Shown: positions 24,448-34,022, numbered from the stretch's first letter. The stretch is DNA of 34,705 nucleotides from Chlorobaculum sp. 24CR (GCF_004118635.1 NZ_SDGU01000017.1:1-34705); one strand, 5' to 3'. The notes: generated by a model not told the origin, from the sequence alone. Translations and numbers: made by a program.

Positions 24448-25662
24448 TCAGCACACCGGAAATTCTCCGTCGGCGAGCTTCTGGCAGAAGGCGTCGATCC
24501 CGTCGAGTTCGCGGTCGATGATGCTTGCGGCGCGGCTTTGCAGCTCCGCCATGTCGGCTCCCGGTTCGGGCGTGATGCGGGCCGAGGCGATCAGCGGCTG
24601 ATCGACCGGTCGCCCGATCTGGCTGCACAGGAACACCGCAACCTCCCGCACTCCGGCCACTTCGCGATGGATTCGGGCGGCGATCTCGCGGCTCAAAACG
24701 TTGTAGATTTTGCCGACGTGGTTCACCGGATTCTTGCCGGCGGCGGCTTCGGTGGTCTGCGGACGCCCGAACGCGATGAGGCCGTTGACCCGGTTGCCGC
24801 GCCCCACCTGCCCGCCGTCGGCCCCTTCCGCCGAGGTGCCGAGCACGGTGAGGTAGAGTCCCTGTTCGCCGCGCGATGGATCGTCGAGGGTGTTGATGTC
24901 GATTTCCGCGGAGTCGAACGCGCCGTTCTGGCTTTCGATGAAGGTCAGCAGCTCATCGCGCAGGGCGGCTTTCCGCTCGAAATAGTACTGCGGATTCGGG
25001 ACGAAACGATCCACAAAAGCAATCGCCACCGTCAGTTGCAGCTTCCGCCCGTTGCGGCAGCCCATGATTTTGACGTCCTCGCCAGCTTCGGGAAATCGCG
25101 TTTTCAGCGCGGGGGAGTTGAGGAACTGCTCGACGTCGAGCACGATGCGCTCGGTCTCGCTCAACGGCGCGTAGCCGACGCCGACCGAGGTGTCGTTCGC
25201 GCCGATCACCTTGCGGGCGAAGGCGTCGGTCAGCTCCGGCGAGCCGGGCTTGATTTCGTTCTGGAAGATGAGGTGCGCGTCGGGATCGACGAAGCGCAGG
25301 TTCTCACGGATCCAGCGCCTGGCGGCGGCTTCGGCGATTTCGCCCACCGGGACGAGCTGGCCATTGCAGGAGTAGGTGGCGCGGTCGCCGAAGATCAGCT
25401 TCATCGGTTCGAGAATCATGCCGCCGCCGGTTTTCGGCAGGCTGCGGCCCGCCACGAGCAAGCCTTTGTCGATGTTGTGGTGGCAGATGTGGCCGAACCG
25501 ACTCTGGTACTCGCGGCACAGATCGACAGAGACCGCCTCCATGATCGAGTCGCAGATCGTGTCGGGGTGGCCGATGCCCTTGCGCTCGACCAGCTCGAAC
25601 GGCTGCTCCTCCATCGGAACGGCGTCGCTCCGTTCAACCGTGATGTTTCGTGGAATATTCAT
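24448..25662 (-). CDS. S-adenosylmethionine synthetase, archaeal type
   Basis: A 404-residue methionine adenosyltransferase of the archaeal family (PF01941), not the common bacterial MetK. Signature blocks are RNITVERSDAVPMEEQPFEL, VERKGIGHPDTICDSIMEAV, FGHICHHNIDKGLLVAGRS, PKTGGGMILEPMKLIFGDRA and GVGYAPLSETERIVLDVE. The enzyme makes AdoMet from methionine and ATP; heavy AdoMet use is expected in a bacteriochlorophyll producer. It is a single gene flanked on both sides by repeat clusters, consistent with insertion of a mobile block in the past. Base composition looks similar to its neighbours, so any transfer is old. Confidence 0.93.
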   Translation of the reverse strand: MNIPRNITVERSDAVPMEEQPFELVERKGIGHPDTICDSIMEAVSVDLCREYQSRFGHICHHNIDKGLLVAGRSLPKTGGGMILEPMKLIFGDRATYSCNGQLVPVGEIAEAAARRWIRENLRFVDPDAHLIFQNEIKPGSPELTDAFARKVIGANDTSVGVGYAPLSETERIVLDVEQFLNSPALKTRFPEAGEDVKIMGCRNGRKLQLTVAIAFVDRFVPNPQYYFERKAALRDELLTFIESQNGAFDSAEIDINTLDDPSRGEQGLYLTVLGTSAEGADGGQVGRGNRVNGLIAFGRPQTTEAAAGKNPVNHVGKIYNVLSREIAARIHREVAGVREVAVFLCSQIGRPVDQPLIASARITPEPGADMAELQSRAASIIDRELDGIDAFCQKLADGEFPVC

Positions 25663-26026
25663 GCCAGTCGGTCTCCTTCAAACGCATCTTTTCGTGAGTA
25701 TATGTAACGGGACAATTATTCATTCGGCAATTAGAACTCTCAGTCAATTGCCCCGGACTTCAGTCCGGGGTATGCGGATAAAACAAAATAAATCAGGGCT
25801 TTAGCCCAATCTCTTCAATCTGCAACCACTTGTTATGACTGCGACGATATAAATCGAGGAAGTCGATCAGGAAAGGGATTGGGCTAAAGCCCATGAAACA
25901 CTGGTCAATTCTGTACCCCCGGCTTAAAAGCCGGGGCAATTATGATCGATACTTTTCAAGTCGTCGATGTATTTTCAGCGCAGTAAGAATCGACAGTGCA
26001 AGGCAACTCTCCGCGCCGTCCGCCGG
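25663..26026. repeat. Repeat-filled gap upstream of metK
   Basis: This contains ccccggacttcagtccgggg (25751-25770) with the tail tatgcggataaaacaaaata and gggctttagccc (25796-25807), the reverse-oriented gggctaaagccc (25881-25892), and ccccggcttaaaagccgggg (25917-25936). Opposed copies at the two ends make an imperfect 190-bp inverted repeat. The metK promoter must lie between about 25663 and 25750. I see no gene. Confidence 0.72.
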
Positions 26027-27343
26027 TCAATTGCCGGGTTTCTTGGCTTCGGCGGACTGATCGTCGATTTTGGTGGCGAGCACCTTGTCGATGCGCTTGC
26101 TGTCCATGTCGATCACTTCGAGCCGCCAGCTCTCCCAGAAGGTGATGTCACCGGTTTGCGGCAGGCGTCCGAGCAGCCACATCATCATGCCGCTCAGCGT
26201 GTGATAGACCCCTTTCTCCTCCTCCGGCACCGAGCGAAAATCGAGCGTGTCCTTCAACTCCGGCACGGGGATCAGGCCGTCGAGCAGCCACGAGCCGTCC
26301 TCGCGCTGCACAGCCCACGAGTCTTCGAGGTTGTGCGGCACGAACTCGCCGGTGACCGCTTCGAGCAGATCCTGCAAGGTCACGAGGCCCTGGATTTCGC
26401 CATACTCATCGACCACGAACACCATCTGCGTCCCGGAGGTACGGAAGTGGTCGAGCAGCTCCATGCCGGTCAGGGTTTCGGGCACATAGACGCAGGGTTG
26501 GAGGTGCGCGGCCAGGTCGATAACGCCGCCCTTGATGGTCTGGGCGAGCAACTGCTTGGCATTGACCACGCCGAGCAGCCACTGCAAGCCGTTGTGGCAG
26601 ACCGGGAAGCGCGAATGCTCCGACTCGCCGACGCGCTGCATGTTCTCTTCGACCGAGAGCGCCGTGTCGAGATAGATGATATCCGCACGCGGCACCATCA
26701 GTGAACAGAGCTTCCGGTCGTCGAGGCGGAAGACGTTGCGCACCATTTCGTGCTCCTGCTGCTCAATGATGCCCGCCACGGAGCCCTCTTCGAGCATGGC
26801 GTGAATCTCCTCCTCGGTGACGCTGGGATGGTCGTTGACCTGCTTGCCCATCAGTCGCAGGAGCGCGTCGGTCGATGCCGAGAGCAGGCGCACGAAGGGG
26901 CGGGTCGAGGCGGCGAGAATTTGCATCGGGCGGGCGACGATGCGGGCGATGCCCTCCGGGTCGGACTGGCCGAGCCGCTTGGGCACCAGCTCGCCGATGA
27001 CGATGGTAATGTAGGTGATCGTCATGACGACGAGCACGGTTGAAATGATATGGCTCGTTTCCTGGCTCATGCCGTAAGATTCAAGCATATTTGAAAGCGG
27101 GGGAGTGAACGACGATTCACCGATGATGCCGTTGAGCACCCCGATGACCGTCAGGCCGATCTGCACCGTTGAAAGAAAGCGCGTCGGCTCGTGGCCAAGC
27201 TTGATGGCGGTGGCCGCCGCCTTGTCGCCATCCTCGGCCAGCTTTGCGAGGCGTGAGCGCTTCGCGGTAATCAGCGCCATCTCTGACATGGCGAACAGAC
27301 CGTTCAGAAGAATGAGAAGAAAAAAGAGAAAAAGGATTTCCAT
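26027..27343 (-). CDS. CNNM/CorC-family membrane CBS-domain protein (hemolysin-like)
   Basis: A 438-residue integral membrane protein of the HlyC/CorC (UPF0053) family, linked to magnesium or other metal efflux. The N-terminal CNNM domain has about four helices (first FLFFLLILLNGLFAMSEMAL, with the family SEMAL motif), followed by ITIVIGELVPKRLGQSDPEG. The acidic connector SVTEEEIHAMLEEG leads to two CBS domains (about 200-330; VPRADIIYLD and MVFVVDEYGEIQGLVTLQDL). A C-terminal CorC_HlyC domain follows (EDGSWLLDGLIPVPELKDTL). The length is normal. It is transcribed alone, with repeats after its 3' end. Confidence 0.94.
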   Translation of the reverse strand: MEILFLFFLLILLNGLFAMSEMALITAKRSRLAKLAEDGDKAAATAIKLGHEPTRFLSTVQIGLTVIGVLNGIIGESSFTPPLSNMLESYGMSQETSHIISTVLVVMTITYITIVIGELVPKRLGQSDPEGIARIVARPMQILAASTRPFVRLLSASTDALLRLMGKQVNDHPSVTEEEIHAMLEEGSVAGIIEQQEHEMVRNVFRLDDRKLCSLMVPRADIIYLDTALSVEENMQRVGESEHSRFPVCHNGLQWLLGVVNAKQLLAQTIKGGVIDLAAHLQPCVYVPETLTGMELLDHFRTSGTQMVFVVDEYGEIQGLVTLQDLLEAVTGEFVPHNLEDSWAVQREDGSWLLDGLIPVPELKDTLDFRSVPEEEKGVYHTLSGMMMWLLGRLPQTGDITFWESWRLEVIDMDSKRIDKVLATKIDDQSAEAKKPGN

Positions 27344-27845
27344 GGATTCGGGTTAGGTGCAAGAACTGTATCCAGTCATGCAGACGGACACACGTACCGA
27401 ATAATACGGTATTGGCGGGATATTATAAAGCGGGGTTTCAGAGGGGGGCTTTAGAGCGAGGAAACCTGTTGCCTGCGTCCGTTAATTGATTGTCTCAGCC
27501 TTTGGGATAACAGCAGGGGAAAAAAGAAGCTCCCCCGAAAATTCAAGAAAAGGAAGGGGCCTGATCTCGAAACACAACAACGAAGGAGCTGTAAAAAATA
27601 CAGCTTCAATGTAAGCAAAAAAACTTCATATACAAAGCATTTCTGGCGTATGATAAAATATTTATGTCCGACGAAACGGCCTGATACGTGTAACTGTATG
27701 CAGCACCGACACATACACGATCAGGCCCGATTGACTGATTCTGCTCGTCCTGTAGCGCCGCCGAGGTGATGGCTTTTTGCTGATGGATTGGTAGATTGCA
27801 ACATGATGATAAATCAACCGTGAATCGGCTTCAGGAGAGGAGGTT
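27344..27845. other. Gap before degraded toxin-antitoxin region, with hairpin
   Basis: This AT-rich gap of about 500 bases holds no convincing gene; frames on the minus strand lack ribosome sites and family features. It contains an inverted repeat with arms ggcctgatacgtgt (27678-27691) and acacgatcaggcc (27715-27727), pairing with a one-base bulge around a 23-base loop. The hairpin lies 118 bases before the Phd-like antitoxin start and could be regulatory or a transcript end. Confidence 0.5.
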
Positions 27846-28030
27846 ATGCTGGCCAGACAAATCGGCGTCAAGGAAGCCCAAGAGCGACTGCAAGAGATGC
27901 TCTCTCAACTTGCTTCAGGCGTGGAGAGGGTGCTTACGGACAAAATGAAGCCTGTCGCCCGACTGTGGTGCCAATAGCTGATCGAGTGGCCGGTTTGCAC
28001 GCAGGTGCGCGCTGGACGGGGAAGGCATGA
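27846..28030 (+). pseudogene. Frameshifted Phd/YefM-type antitoxin
   Basis: An ATG at 27846 with a strong GGAGAGGAGG site opens MLARQIGVKEAQERLQEMLS and continues QLASGVERVLTDKMKPVARL. This is the DNA-binding N-terminus of Phd/YefM antitoxins, which repress their own operon and neutralise a toxin. The frame then ends prematurely at 27975-27977. Skipping two bases (tg, 27966-27967) restores VPIADRVAGLHAGARWTGK up to a stop at 28028-28030. That matches the normal continuation of such antitoxins, in which HAGAMW precedes an acidic tail. The acidic tail is lost and no cognate PIN or RelE toxin follows. A 43-residue DNA-binding stub could still be made. Confidence 0.72.
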
Positions 28031-28334
28031 AATTGCTGCTGAAGATGCAGATGTTTTATCGGTTTAAATGCTCGATAGGCGAAGCCTGAAACTAAAGTTC
28101 TTATACAAGAACAAGAATCATTTTATTGCTCCGGCAACAATAAATCGCAAAGAGATTCTGGAAAAGAGGCTGTTATTCTGAATGGAGCGAAGCGGATTCA
28201 TGCTTTGGTCCAGACTGCTGTCGGGAGAGAATCCATTTTATTATAAAAAAAGAGTTCTTGGTTTTTTTCCCGACAAGTCGGAGCAGAATCACACACAACA
28301 GGATGTTTGGCGCTTGCAGGGATTGAGGCATTGA
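28031..28334. other. Gap between two decayed antitoxin genes
   Basis: No recognisable gene. A 37-codon frame (28068-28181) has no ribosome site or known family. ttctgaatggagcgaagcgg (28175-28194) and cccgacaagtcgg (28269-28281) are pieces of dispersed repeats also found near 30180 and 24390. This is probably where a toxin gene was lost. Confidence 0.45.
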
Positions 28335-28481
28335 ATGGCTGATATTATCATTGACCTGCTGGCATCGGGGTTGAGCTATGACGAAATTGTTGAGGAGTTC
28401 TTCGGTCTTGAAAAAGAGGATATTCTGGCGGTTCTCAAATATGCCAGCCAAAAGCTCGATCACCCCGTAATCGCGGCATGA
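28335..28481 (+). CDS. Short DUF433-type antitoxin, N-terminus missing
   Basis: 48 residues, MADIIIDLLASGLSYDEIVE followed by EFFGLEKEDILAVLKYASQK and ending LDHPVIAA. This is the C-terminal helix-turn-helix part of DUF433 (VapB45-like) antitoxins, which normally run about 75-80 residues and start with a GKPVIRGTRIPV-type strand. Just upstream another frame reads GCLALAGIEALNG, which looks like a decayed form of that strand, so the gene may be frameshifted near 28335 rather than truly short. Its stop overlaps the toxin ATG (ATGA at 28478), the usual coupling. Whether the short form still binds the toxin is unknown. Confidence 0.68.
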   Translation: MADIIIDLLASGLSYDEIVEEFFGLEKEDILAVLKYASQKLDHPVIAA

Positions 28482-28822
28482 CCATCTGGATCGATGCACA
28501 ACTGTCGCCGTCATTGGCCGCTTGGATCAGCCGAACGTTTACGATCATCGAGGCAAAATCGCTGAGCAGTCTCGGTTTGCAACGAGCTGATGACAACGCC
28601 ATTTTTGAGGCAGCGCGAAAAGCCGGTGCTGTTGTGCTGAGCAAAGATTCGGATTTCCTCAAACTCGTCGATCAACTCGGCGTACTGCCTCAAATCCTCT
28701 GGATTATCTGTGGCGACATGTTGAGCGCCAGAATGAGAGAGGTGCTTGAAAAATCCCTTGACAAGGCTCTCGAACTGCTTCGCAATGGAGAGCCTGTCGT
28801 TGAAATCAGCGATCTCCGTTAA
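28478..28822 (+). CDS. DUF5615 PIN-like toxin (VapC45/Mut7-C type)
   Basis: A 114-residue protein with the DUF5615 pattern: MTIWIDAQLSPSLAAWI with acidic Asp6, the middle RADDNAIFEAARKAGAVVLS, KDSDFLKL with two Asp, and VLPQILWIICGD. These acidic residues correspond to the metal-binding pocket of PIN-like RNases. Members pair with DUF433 antitoxins, exactly the gene that overlaps it by 4 bases. The frame is complete and its key residues are present, so it may be active even though its antitoxin looks damaged. It is the only intact gene of the accessory island between the CorC-like gene and bshA. Confidence 0.85.
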   Translation: MTIWIDAQLSPSLAAWISRTFTIIEAKSLSSLGLQRADDNAIFEAARKAGAVVLSKDSDFLKLVDQLGVLPQILWIICGDMLSARMREVLEKSLDKALELLRNGEPVVEISDLR

Positions 28823-28990
28823 GCCATTTGTCCAATTCGATTATCCAGTCTAAATTTTCATCCGGCTAACTCGCCGTCCTTCATCTCGCAACTCCCATTC
28901 ATCTGCTCCCACTCCATCTCCCACCTAACTCTCCTTCGATTTTCGTACTTTTGGAGCATAGCATGTTGATCTAACTTGTTTTACAACATC

Positions 28991-30157
28991 ATGAAAATCG
29001 GGATTTCCTGTCATCATACGTACGGCGGTAGCGGGGCGGTGGCTACCGAGTTGGGGAAGGCGCTGGCCTTGAAGGGGCATACGGTGCACTTTTTCAGCCA
29101 GGCGGCTCCGTTTCGGCTTGGGCTTTATTCGCGCAATATCCATTGCCACGAGATCGAGGCGATGAACTACCCACTGTTCGAGACGCCGTACCACTCGCTG
29201 GCGCTGGCGTCCAAAATCGCCGAGGTGGCGTATTACGAGGAGCTTGATGTAGTCCACGCGCACTACGCCATTCCCCACGCCATCAGCGCCATGCTGGCCC
29301 GCCAGATGCTCGAAGAGAAGTGCCCCGCATCGGAGTGCTTCCGGATTGCGACCACGCTGCATGGTACCGACATCACCATCGTCGGGGCCGATCACAGCAT
29401 GAGCGACGCTGTGCGGCTCGCCATCAACAAGTCGGACGGCGTGACGGCGGTGTCGGGCTACCTGCGCGACGAGACCATTCGCATGTTCACGCCGCGCAAG
29501 AAGATCGAGGTGATTCAAAACTTTGTCGATACCTCGGTGTTCAAGCGCCTGCCCGGACGGCGCGATTTGCTGGGGCTGGGCGGCGGCAAGGTGGTGATTC
29601 ACATCTCGAACTTTCGCCCCGTCAAGCGCATCATGGATGTGCTGGCGATCTTCGAGCGCGTCCAGCGCGACATCGATGCCACGCTGCTTCTGGTGGGCGA
29701 CGGGCCGGATCGCGGCGAGGCGGAGAGCTGGGTGCGGAGCAACGGGCTTGGCGGCAGGGTGCGCTTTCTCGGCAAGCTCGACGACATCGTGCCGCTGCTC
29801 TCCATTGCTGACTTGATGCTCATGCCGAGCAACGTCGAGTCGTTCGGCCTCGCGGCGCTCGAAGCGATGGCGTGTGGGGTGCCGGTTGTTGTGACCGATG
29901 CGGGCGGCTTTCCGGAGTTCGTGCGGCAGGGGGTGGACGGTTTCCGCCATCCGCACGGCGACATTGAGGGGATGAGCCGCAGCGCGCTCTCGATTTTGCA
30001 GGACGACGTGGTCTGGCAGCGCTTTTCGGAGGCTACAGTAAACCAGGCAGGGCGGTTCGGGACCGCCCTGAAGGTTGAAGAGTACGAAGCGTTTTACCGC
30101 AGGCTCATCGACGAGGCCCGCCAAAGGGCGGCATCAGACAAGACTCACAACAAATAA
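28991..30157 (+). CDS. bshA: N-acetyl-alpha-D-glucosaminyl L-malate synthase
   Basis: BshA joins GlcNAc from UDP-GlcNAc to L-malate, the first step of bacillithiol synthesis; green sulfur bacteria make an N-methylated form. The product has 388 residues from ATG 28991 (MKIGISCHHTYGGSGAVATE); an upstream in-frame TTG at 28976 is less likely. It is a GT4 (GT-B) enzyme. The N-terminal glycine-rich loop HTYGGSG, HAHYAIPHA, TTLHGTDITIVG, the acceptor region VIQNFVDTSVF and the donor-site VESFGLAALEAMACGVPVV are all present and highly typical. A palindromic repeat follows; mreB converges from the other side. Confidence 0.96.
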   Translation: MKIGISCHHTYGGSGAVATELGKALALKGHTVHFFSQAAPFRLGLYSRNIHCHEIEAMNYPLFETPYHSLALASKIAEVAYYEELDVVHAHYAIPHAISAMLARQMLEEKCPASECFRIATTLHGTDITIVGADHSMSDAVRLAINKSDGVTAVSGYLRDETIRMFTPRKKIEVIQNFVDTSVFKRLPGRRDLLGLGGGKVVIHISNFRPVKRIMDVLAIFERVQRDIDATLLLVGDGPDRGEAESWVRSNGLGGRVRFLGKLDDIVPLLSIADLMLMPSNVESFGLAALEAMACGVPVVVTDAGGFPEFVRQGVDGFRHPHGDIEGMSRSALSILQDDVVWQRFSEATVNQAGRFGTALKVEEYEAFYRRLIDEARQRAASDKTHNK

Positions 30158-30177
30158 GCTGAACCTGCATCGGCCTT

Positions 30178-30269
30178 GTCATTCTGAACGAAGTGAAGAA
30201 TCCAGTCGAAATGCCTCGGCGCTACTCGAAAGAACTGGATTCTTCGTCGGCAAGCCTCCTCAGAATGAC
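30178..30269. repeat. Imperfect long palindromic repeat between bshA and mreB
   Basis: Arms gtcattctga...gaagaatccagt (30178-30206) and actggattcttc...cagaatgac (30234-30269) pair over most of their length. This is a dispersed element type whose fragment also occurs at 28175. It lies between two convergent genes and may terminate both. Confidence 0.75.
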
Positions 30270-30315
30270 AGGGAGAACAGGCGAGTCAGCCCGCCCGTCA
30301 ACAAGCAAATTCCTC

Positions 30316-31344
<1,029 letters not shown>

Positions 31345-31611
31345 GATGCGTAAGTATCTTGGTATGGTACATAGTGGCTTGGAAAGGGCGTTTTTCAGGC
31401 TGGATTCCAAGGTTTTGAATGAAGTCTTAAGGTACTTAATGGAACCAGTTTTTCAAATGAAATCATAGACCGGGAAAGCCTCATTTTGAGCCATTCGGCA
31501 AGCGTTCTGCCGGATGGCGGAGTTTCGTTTCAAAGAGCTAATGATTACATTCAGTGACGAAACAAAATGCCCCGCTTGCCGGGGCCATCATTATTAAAAT
31601 AGAGATACGCA
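31345..31611. promoter_or_regulatory. mreB / hisD divergent intergenic region with two hairpins
   Basis: The region must hold both promoters. Ahead of hisD are two stems: gccattcggca / tgccggatggc (31490-31518, one G-T pair) and gccccg / cggggc (31568-31584). The second ends 28 bases before the hisD GTG. No leader peptide rich in His codons is seen, so classic attenuation is not supported. A short stem near the ribosome site could still affect translation. Confidence 0.4.
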
Positions 31612-32898
31612 GTGTTAACGATCTACACTTTTCCCCAGGACGAACAAGACCTCAAACAACAGCTCAACCGGACGGTGTCATTCGATCCGGAAGCTCAGAA
31701 GACGGTCGATGAGATTCTGCACCGGGTCAGAACCGAGGGCGACGAGGCGGTGCTCGACTACACCGAGCGCTTCCAGGGCGTGCGTCTCGAAAGCATGATG
31801 GTGCCAGAGGCGGAGATCGAAGCGGCCTACGCCGAGGCCGATCCGGAGTTCATCTCGATTCTCGAAGAGGCGTTCGCCAACATCACGGCGTTCCACCGCA
31901 ACGAGGTGGAGAGGAGCTTTTTCTATGAACAGAAGGGGGGCGTGATTCTCGGCCAGCGCGTCACTCCGATGGAGCGGGCGCTGCTCTACGTGCCCGGCGG
32001 CAAGGCTGCCTATCCGTCGTCGGTGCTGATGAATGCCGCGCCCGCGCAGGTGGCTGGCGTGGACGAAATCTGCATGAGCACGCCGTGCGACGCCGAAGGC
32101 AAGGTCAGTCCGCACATTCTCGCTGCGGCGAAGGTCGCGGGCGTCACGAAGGTTTATCGCCTTGGCGGGGCGCAGGCCGTGGCGGCGTTCGCTTTCGGCA
32201 CGGAGAGCATCCCGAAGGTGGACATCGTCACCGGCCCCGGCAATAAATATGTCGCGCTCGCCAAGAAGCAGGTCTTCGGCCACGTCGCTATCGACAGCAT
32301 CGCCGGGCCGTCCGAAGTGGTGGTGATCGCCGACGGGATGGCCGATCCGGAGTTCATCGTCATGGACATGTTCGCCCAGGCCGAGCACGATCCGGACGCT
32401 TCGGCGGTGCTCATCACCCCCTCCGCCGATCTTGCCGCCGCCGTGCAGGAGGCCGCTGCCCGGCTCGCGGGCACGATGCTGCGCGGCGAGGTGATCACCC
32501 GCGCGCTCACCGACAACGGCGCGATTGTCGTGACCGGCTCAATGCGGGAGGCGTGCCGTGTGTCGGACATGATCGCCCCCGAGCACCTCGAACTGCACGT
32601 TGACAATCCCTGGGAGATTCTGCCCGACCTGCGCCACGCCGGAGCGATCTTCATGGGGCCGTGGTCGTGCGAAACGGTCGGCGACTACTTCGCCGGTCCG
32701 AACCACACGCTGCCGACCAACGGCACGGCGCGCTTCTTCTCGCCGCTCTCCGTGCGCGACTTCGTCAAGCACACCTCGATCATCGCCTGGTCGAAGGAGG
32801 AGCTGGGCCGCTCCGGGGAGAAGATCGCCCGCTTCGCCGACCACGAGGGGCTTCAGGCTCACGCCGAGGCGGTGCGCACGAGACTGAAAAAGCTATGA
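31612..32898 (+). CDS. hisD: Histidinol dehydrogenase
   Basis: HisD oxidises L-histidinol to L-histidine in two NAD-dependent steps. The 428-residue length is usual. Conserved blocks are [37 protein letters not shown] and [15 protein letters not shown]. Zinc-ligand region [12 protein letters not shown] holds the Gln and His. The catalytic Glu-His is in [10 protein letters not shown], and the Asp and His ligands are in [15 protein letters not shown] and LQAHAEAV. The start is GTG (31612), which fits the family N-terminus. Its stop overlaps the queA start by 4 bases (ATGA). No other his gene is in the window. Confidence 0.98.
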   Translation: MLTIYTFPQDEQDLKQQLNRTVSFDPEAQKTVDEILHRVRTEGDEAVLDYTERFQGVRLESMMVPEAEIEAAYAEADPEFISILEEAFANITAFHRNEVERSFFYEQKGGVILGQRVTPMERALLYVPGGKAAYPSSVLMNAAPAQVAGVDEICMSTPCDAEGKVSPHILAAAKVAGVTKVYRLGGAQAVAAFAFGTESIPKVDIVTGPGNKYVALAKKQVFGHVAIDSIAGPSEVVVIADGMADPEFIVMDMFAQAEHDPDASAVLITPSADLAAAVQEAAARLAGTMLRGEVITRALTDNGAIVVTGSMREACRVSDMIAPEHLELHVDNPWEILPDLRHAGAIFMGPWSCETVGDYFAGPNHTLPTNGTARFFSPLSVRDFVKHTSIIAWSKEELGRSGEKIARFADHEGLQAHAEAVRTRLKKL

Positions 32899-33917
32899 GG
32901 GTCGAAGAGTTCGATTACACCCTTCCCGAAGAGCGCATCGCAACCTGGCCGCCTGCCGAACGCGGTTCGACGCGGCTCGTCGTGCTCGACCGGGCTGCCG
33001 GAACCATCGAGCACTCCGCCTACGCCTCGCTGCACGAGCGGCTCCGACCGGGCGATCTGCTCGTGCTGAACAACAGCCGGGTGATCCGCGCGCGGCTGTT
33101 CGCCCGCAAACCGACCGGCGCTCGCATCGAGCTGATGCTGCTCGAAAAGCACGAGGGGGTGCAGAACCTTGCGCTTTACCGGGGACGTCTCAAGCCGGGC
33201 GACCGCCTGCTGGCGCACGGCGCGGAACTGACGGTCGAAGCGCTGCCCGACCACGGCGTCGCGCGGCTCTCCTGCGAGACGGCGAATCTCGCCGAGCTGT
33301 TCGAGGCGCACGGCTCCGTGCCGATTCCGCCCTACCTCAAACGCGACGCCGAAGAGGTGGATCGCGAGCGCTACCAGACGGTTTTCGCCGAACTTCCCGG
33401 CTCGGTGGCCGCGCCGACCGCTTCGCTCAATCTCACCGACGAGCTGCTCGAAAAAATCAAGGCCAAGGGCGTCGAGATCGCCCGCGTCACGCTGCACGTC
33501 GGCCTCGGCACTTTTCTGCCGATCCGCTCGGAGAGCTTCGAGGAGCACGTCATGCACCGCGAGTATTACAACATTCCCGAATCGAGCGCCCGCAAGATCG
33601 GCCAGGTCAAAGCCCGTGGCGGGCGCGTCGTCGCCGTTGGCACCACCGTTACCCGCGCGCTCGAACACGCCGCGCCGAAGCTCATCGACAGCGCCTTCAC
33701 GCAGGAACTCAGCGGCGAAGCCGACATATTTATATATCCTGGCTACACGTTCAAAATCATTGACGCCCTGCTCACCAACTTCCACGCACCGCGCTCCACG
33801 GTACTCATGCTCACCGCCGCCCTCGCCGGAAAAGAGCTGCTCAGGCGAGCCTACCAGGAGGCGCTCGAAAGCGACTACCGCTTCCTCAGCTACGGCGACA
33901 GCATGTTTATAGAATAA
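32895..33917 (+). CDS. queA: S-adenosylmethionine:tRNA ribosyltransferase-isomerase
   Basis: QueA transfers and rearranges the ribose of AdoMet onto preQ1 in tRNA to give epoxyqueuosine. From ATG 32895 ([20 protein letters not shown]) it has 340 residues, the normal length; the frame extends far upstream inside hisD, which is only overlap. Motifs include [62 protein letters not shown] and [15 protein letters not shown]. It is coupled to hisD by ATGA. With queC at 17.6 kb this indicates an ability to make queuosine. Confidence 0.98.
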   Translation: MRVEEFDYTLPEERIATWPPAERGSTRLVVLDRAAGTIEHSAYASLHERLRPGDLLVLNNSRVIRARLFARKPTGARIELMLLEKHEGVQNLALYRGRLKPGDRLLAHGAELTVEALPDHGVARLSCETANLAELFEAHGSVPIPPYLKRDAEEVDRERYQTVFAELPGSVAAPTASLNLTDELLEKIKAKGVEIARVTLHVGLGTFLPIRSESFEEHVMHREYYNIPESSARKIGQVKARGGRVVAVGTTVTRALEHAAPKLIDSAFTQELSGEADIFIYPGYTFKIIDALLTNFHAPRSTVLMLTAALAGKELLRRAYQEALESDYRFLSYGDSMFIE

Positions 33918-33965
33918 TGAATGATGAATTGAAGAACTCTCCGCCAAATCGTCGCTTTTCGATTC

Positions 33966-34009
33966 CGTCCAACCCGTCCAACCCGTCCACAAAGTCCACT
34001 TTGTCCACC
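33966..34009. repeat. Short tandem gtccaaccc-type repeat
   Basis: Between queA and the PEP-CTERM terminator, gtccaaccc occurs twice and is followed by three related units (gtccacaaa, gtccacttt, gtccaccgt), each 9 bases. Such 9-base units can expand or shrink by replication slippage. No function is evident. Confidence 0.7.
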
Positions 34010-34022
34010 GTCGCCGCGAAAC

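Noticed and set aside
27451-27714. 87-codon minus-strand frame in the gap after the CorC-like gene
   Set aside because: No ribosome site, a Cys/Phe-rich composition from AT-rich DNA, and overlap with the hairpin at 27678-27727.
32661-32894. Upstream extension of queA into hisD
   Set aside because: It overlaps the hisD C-terminus in another frame. The family N-terminus [15 protein letters not shown] begins at 32895.
33966-34009. CRISPR-like repeat
   Set aside because: The 9-base units are contiguous and lack spacers, so this is a slippage-type tandem repeat.
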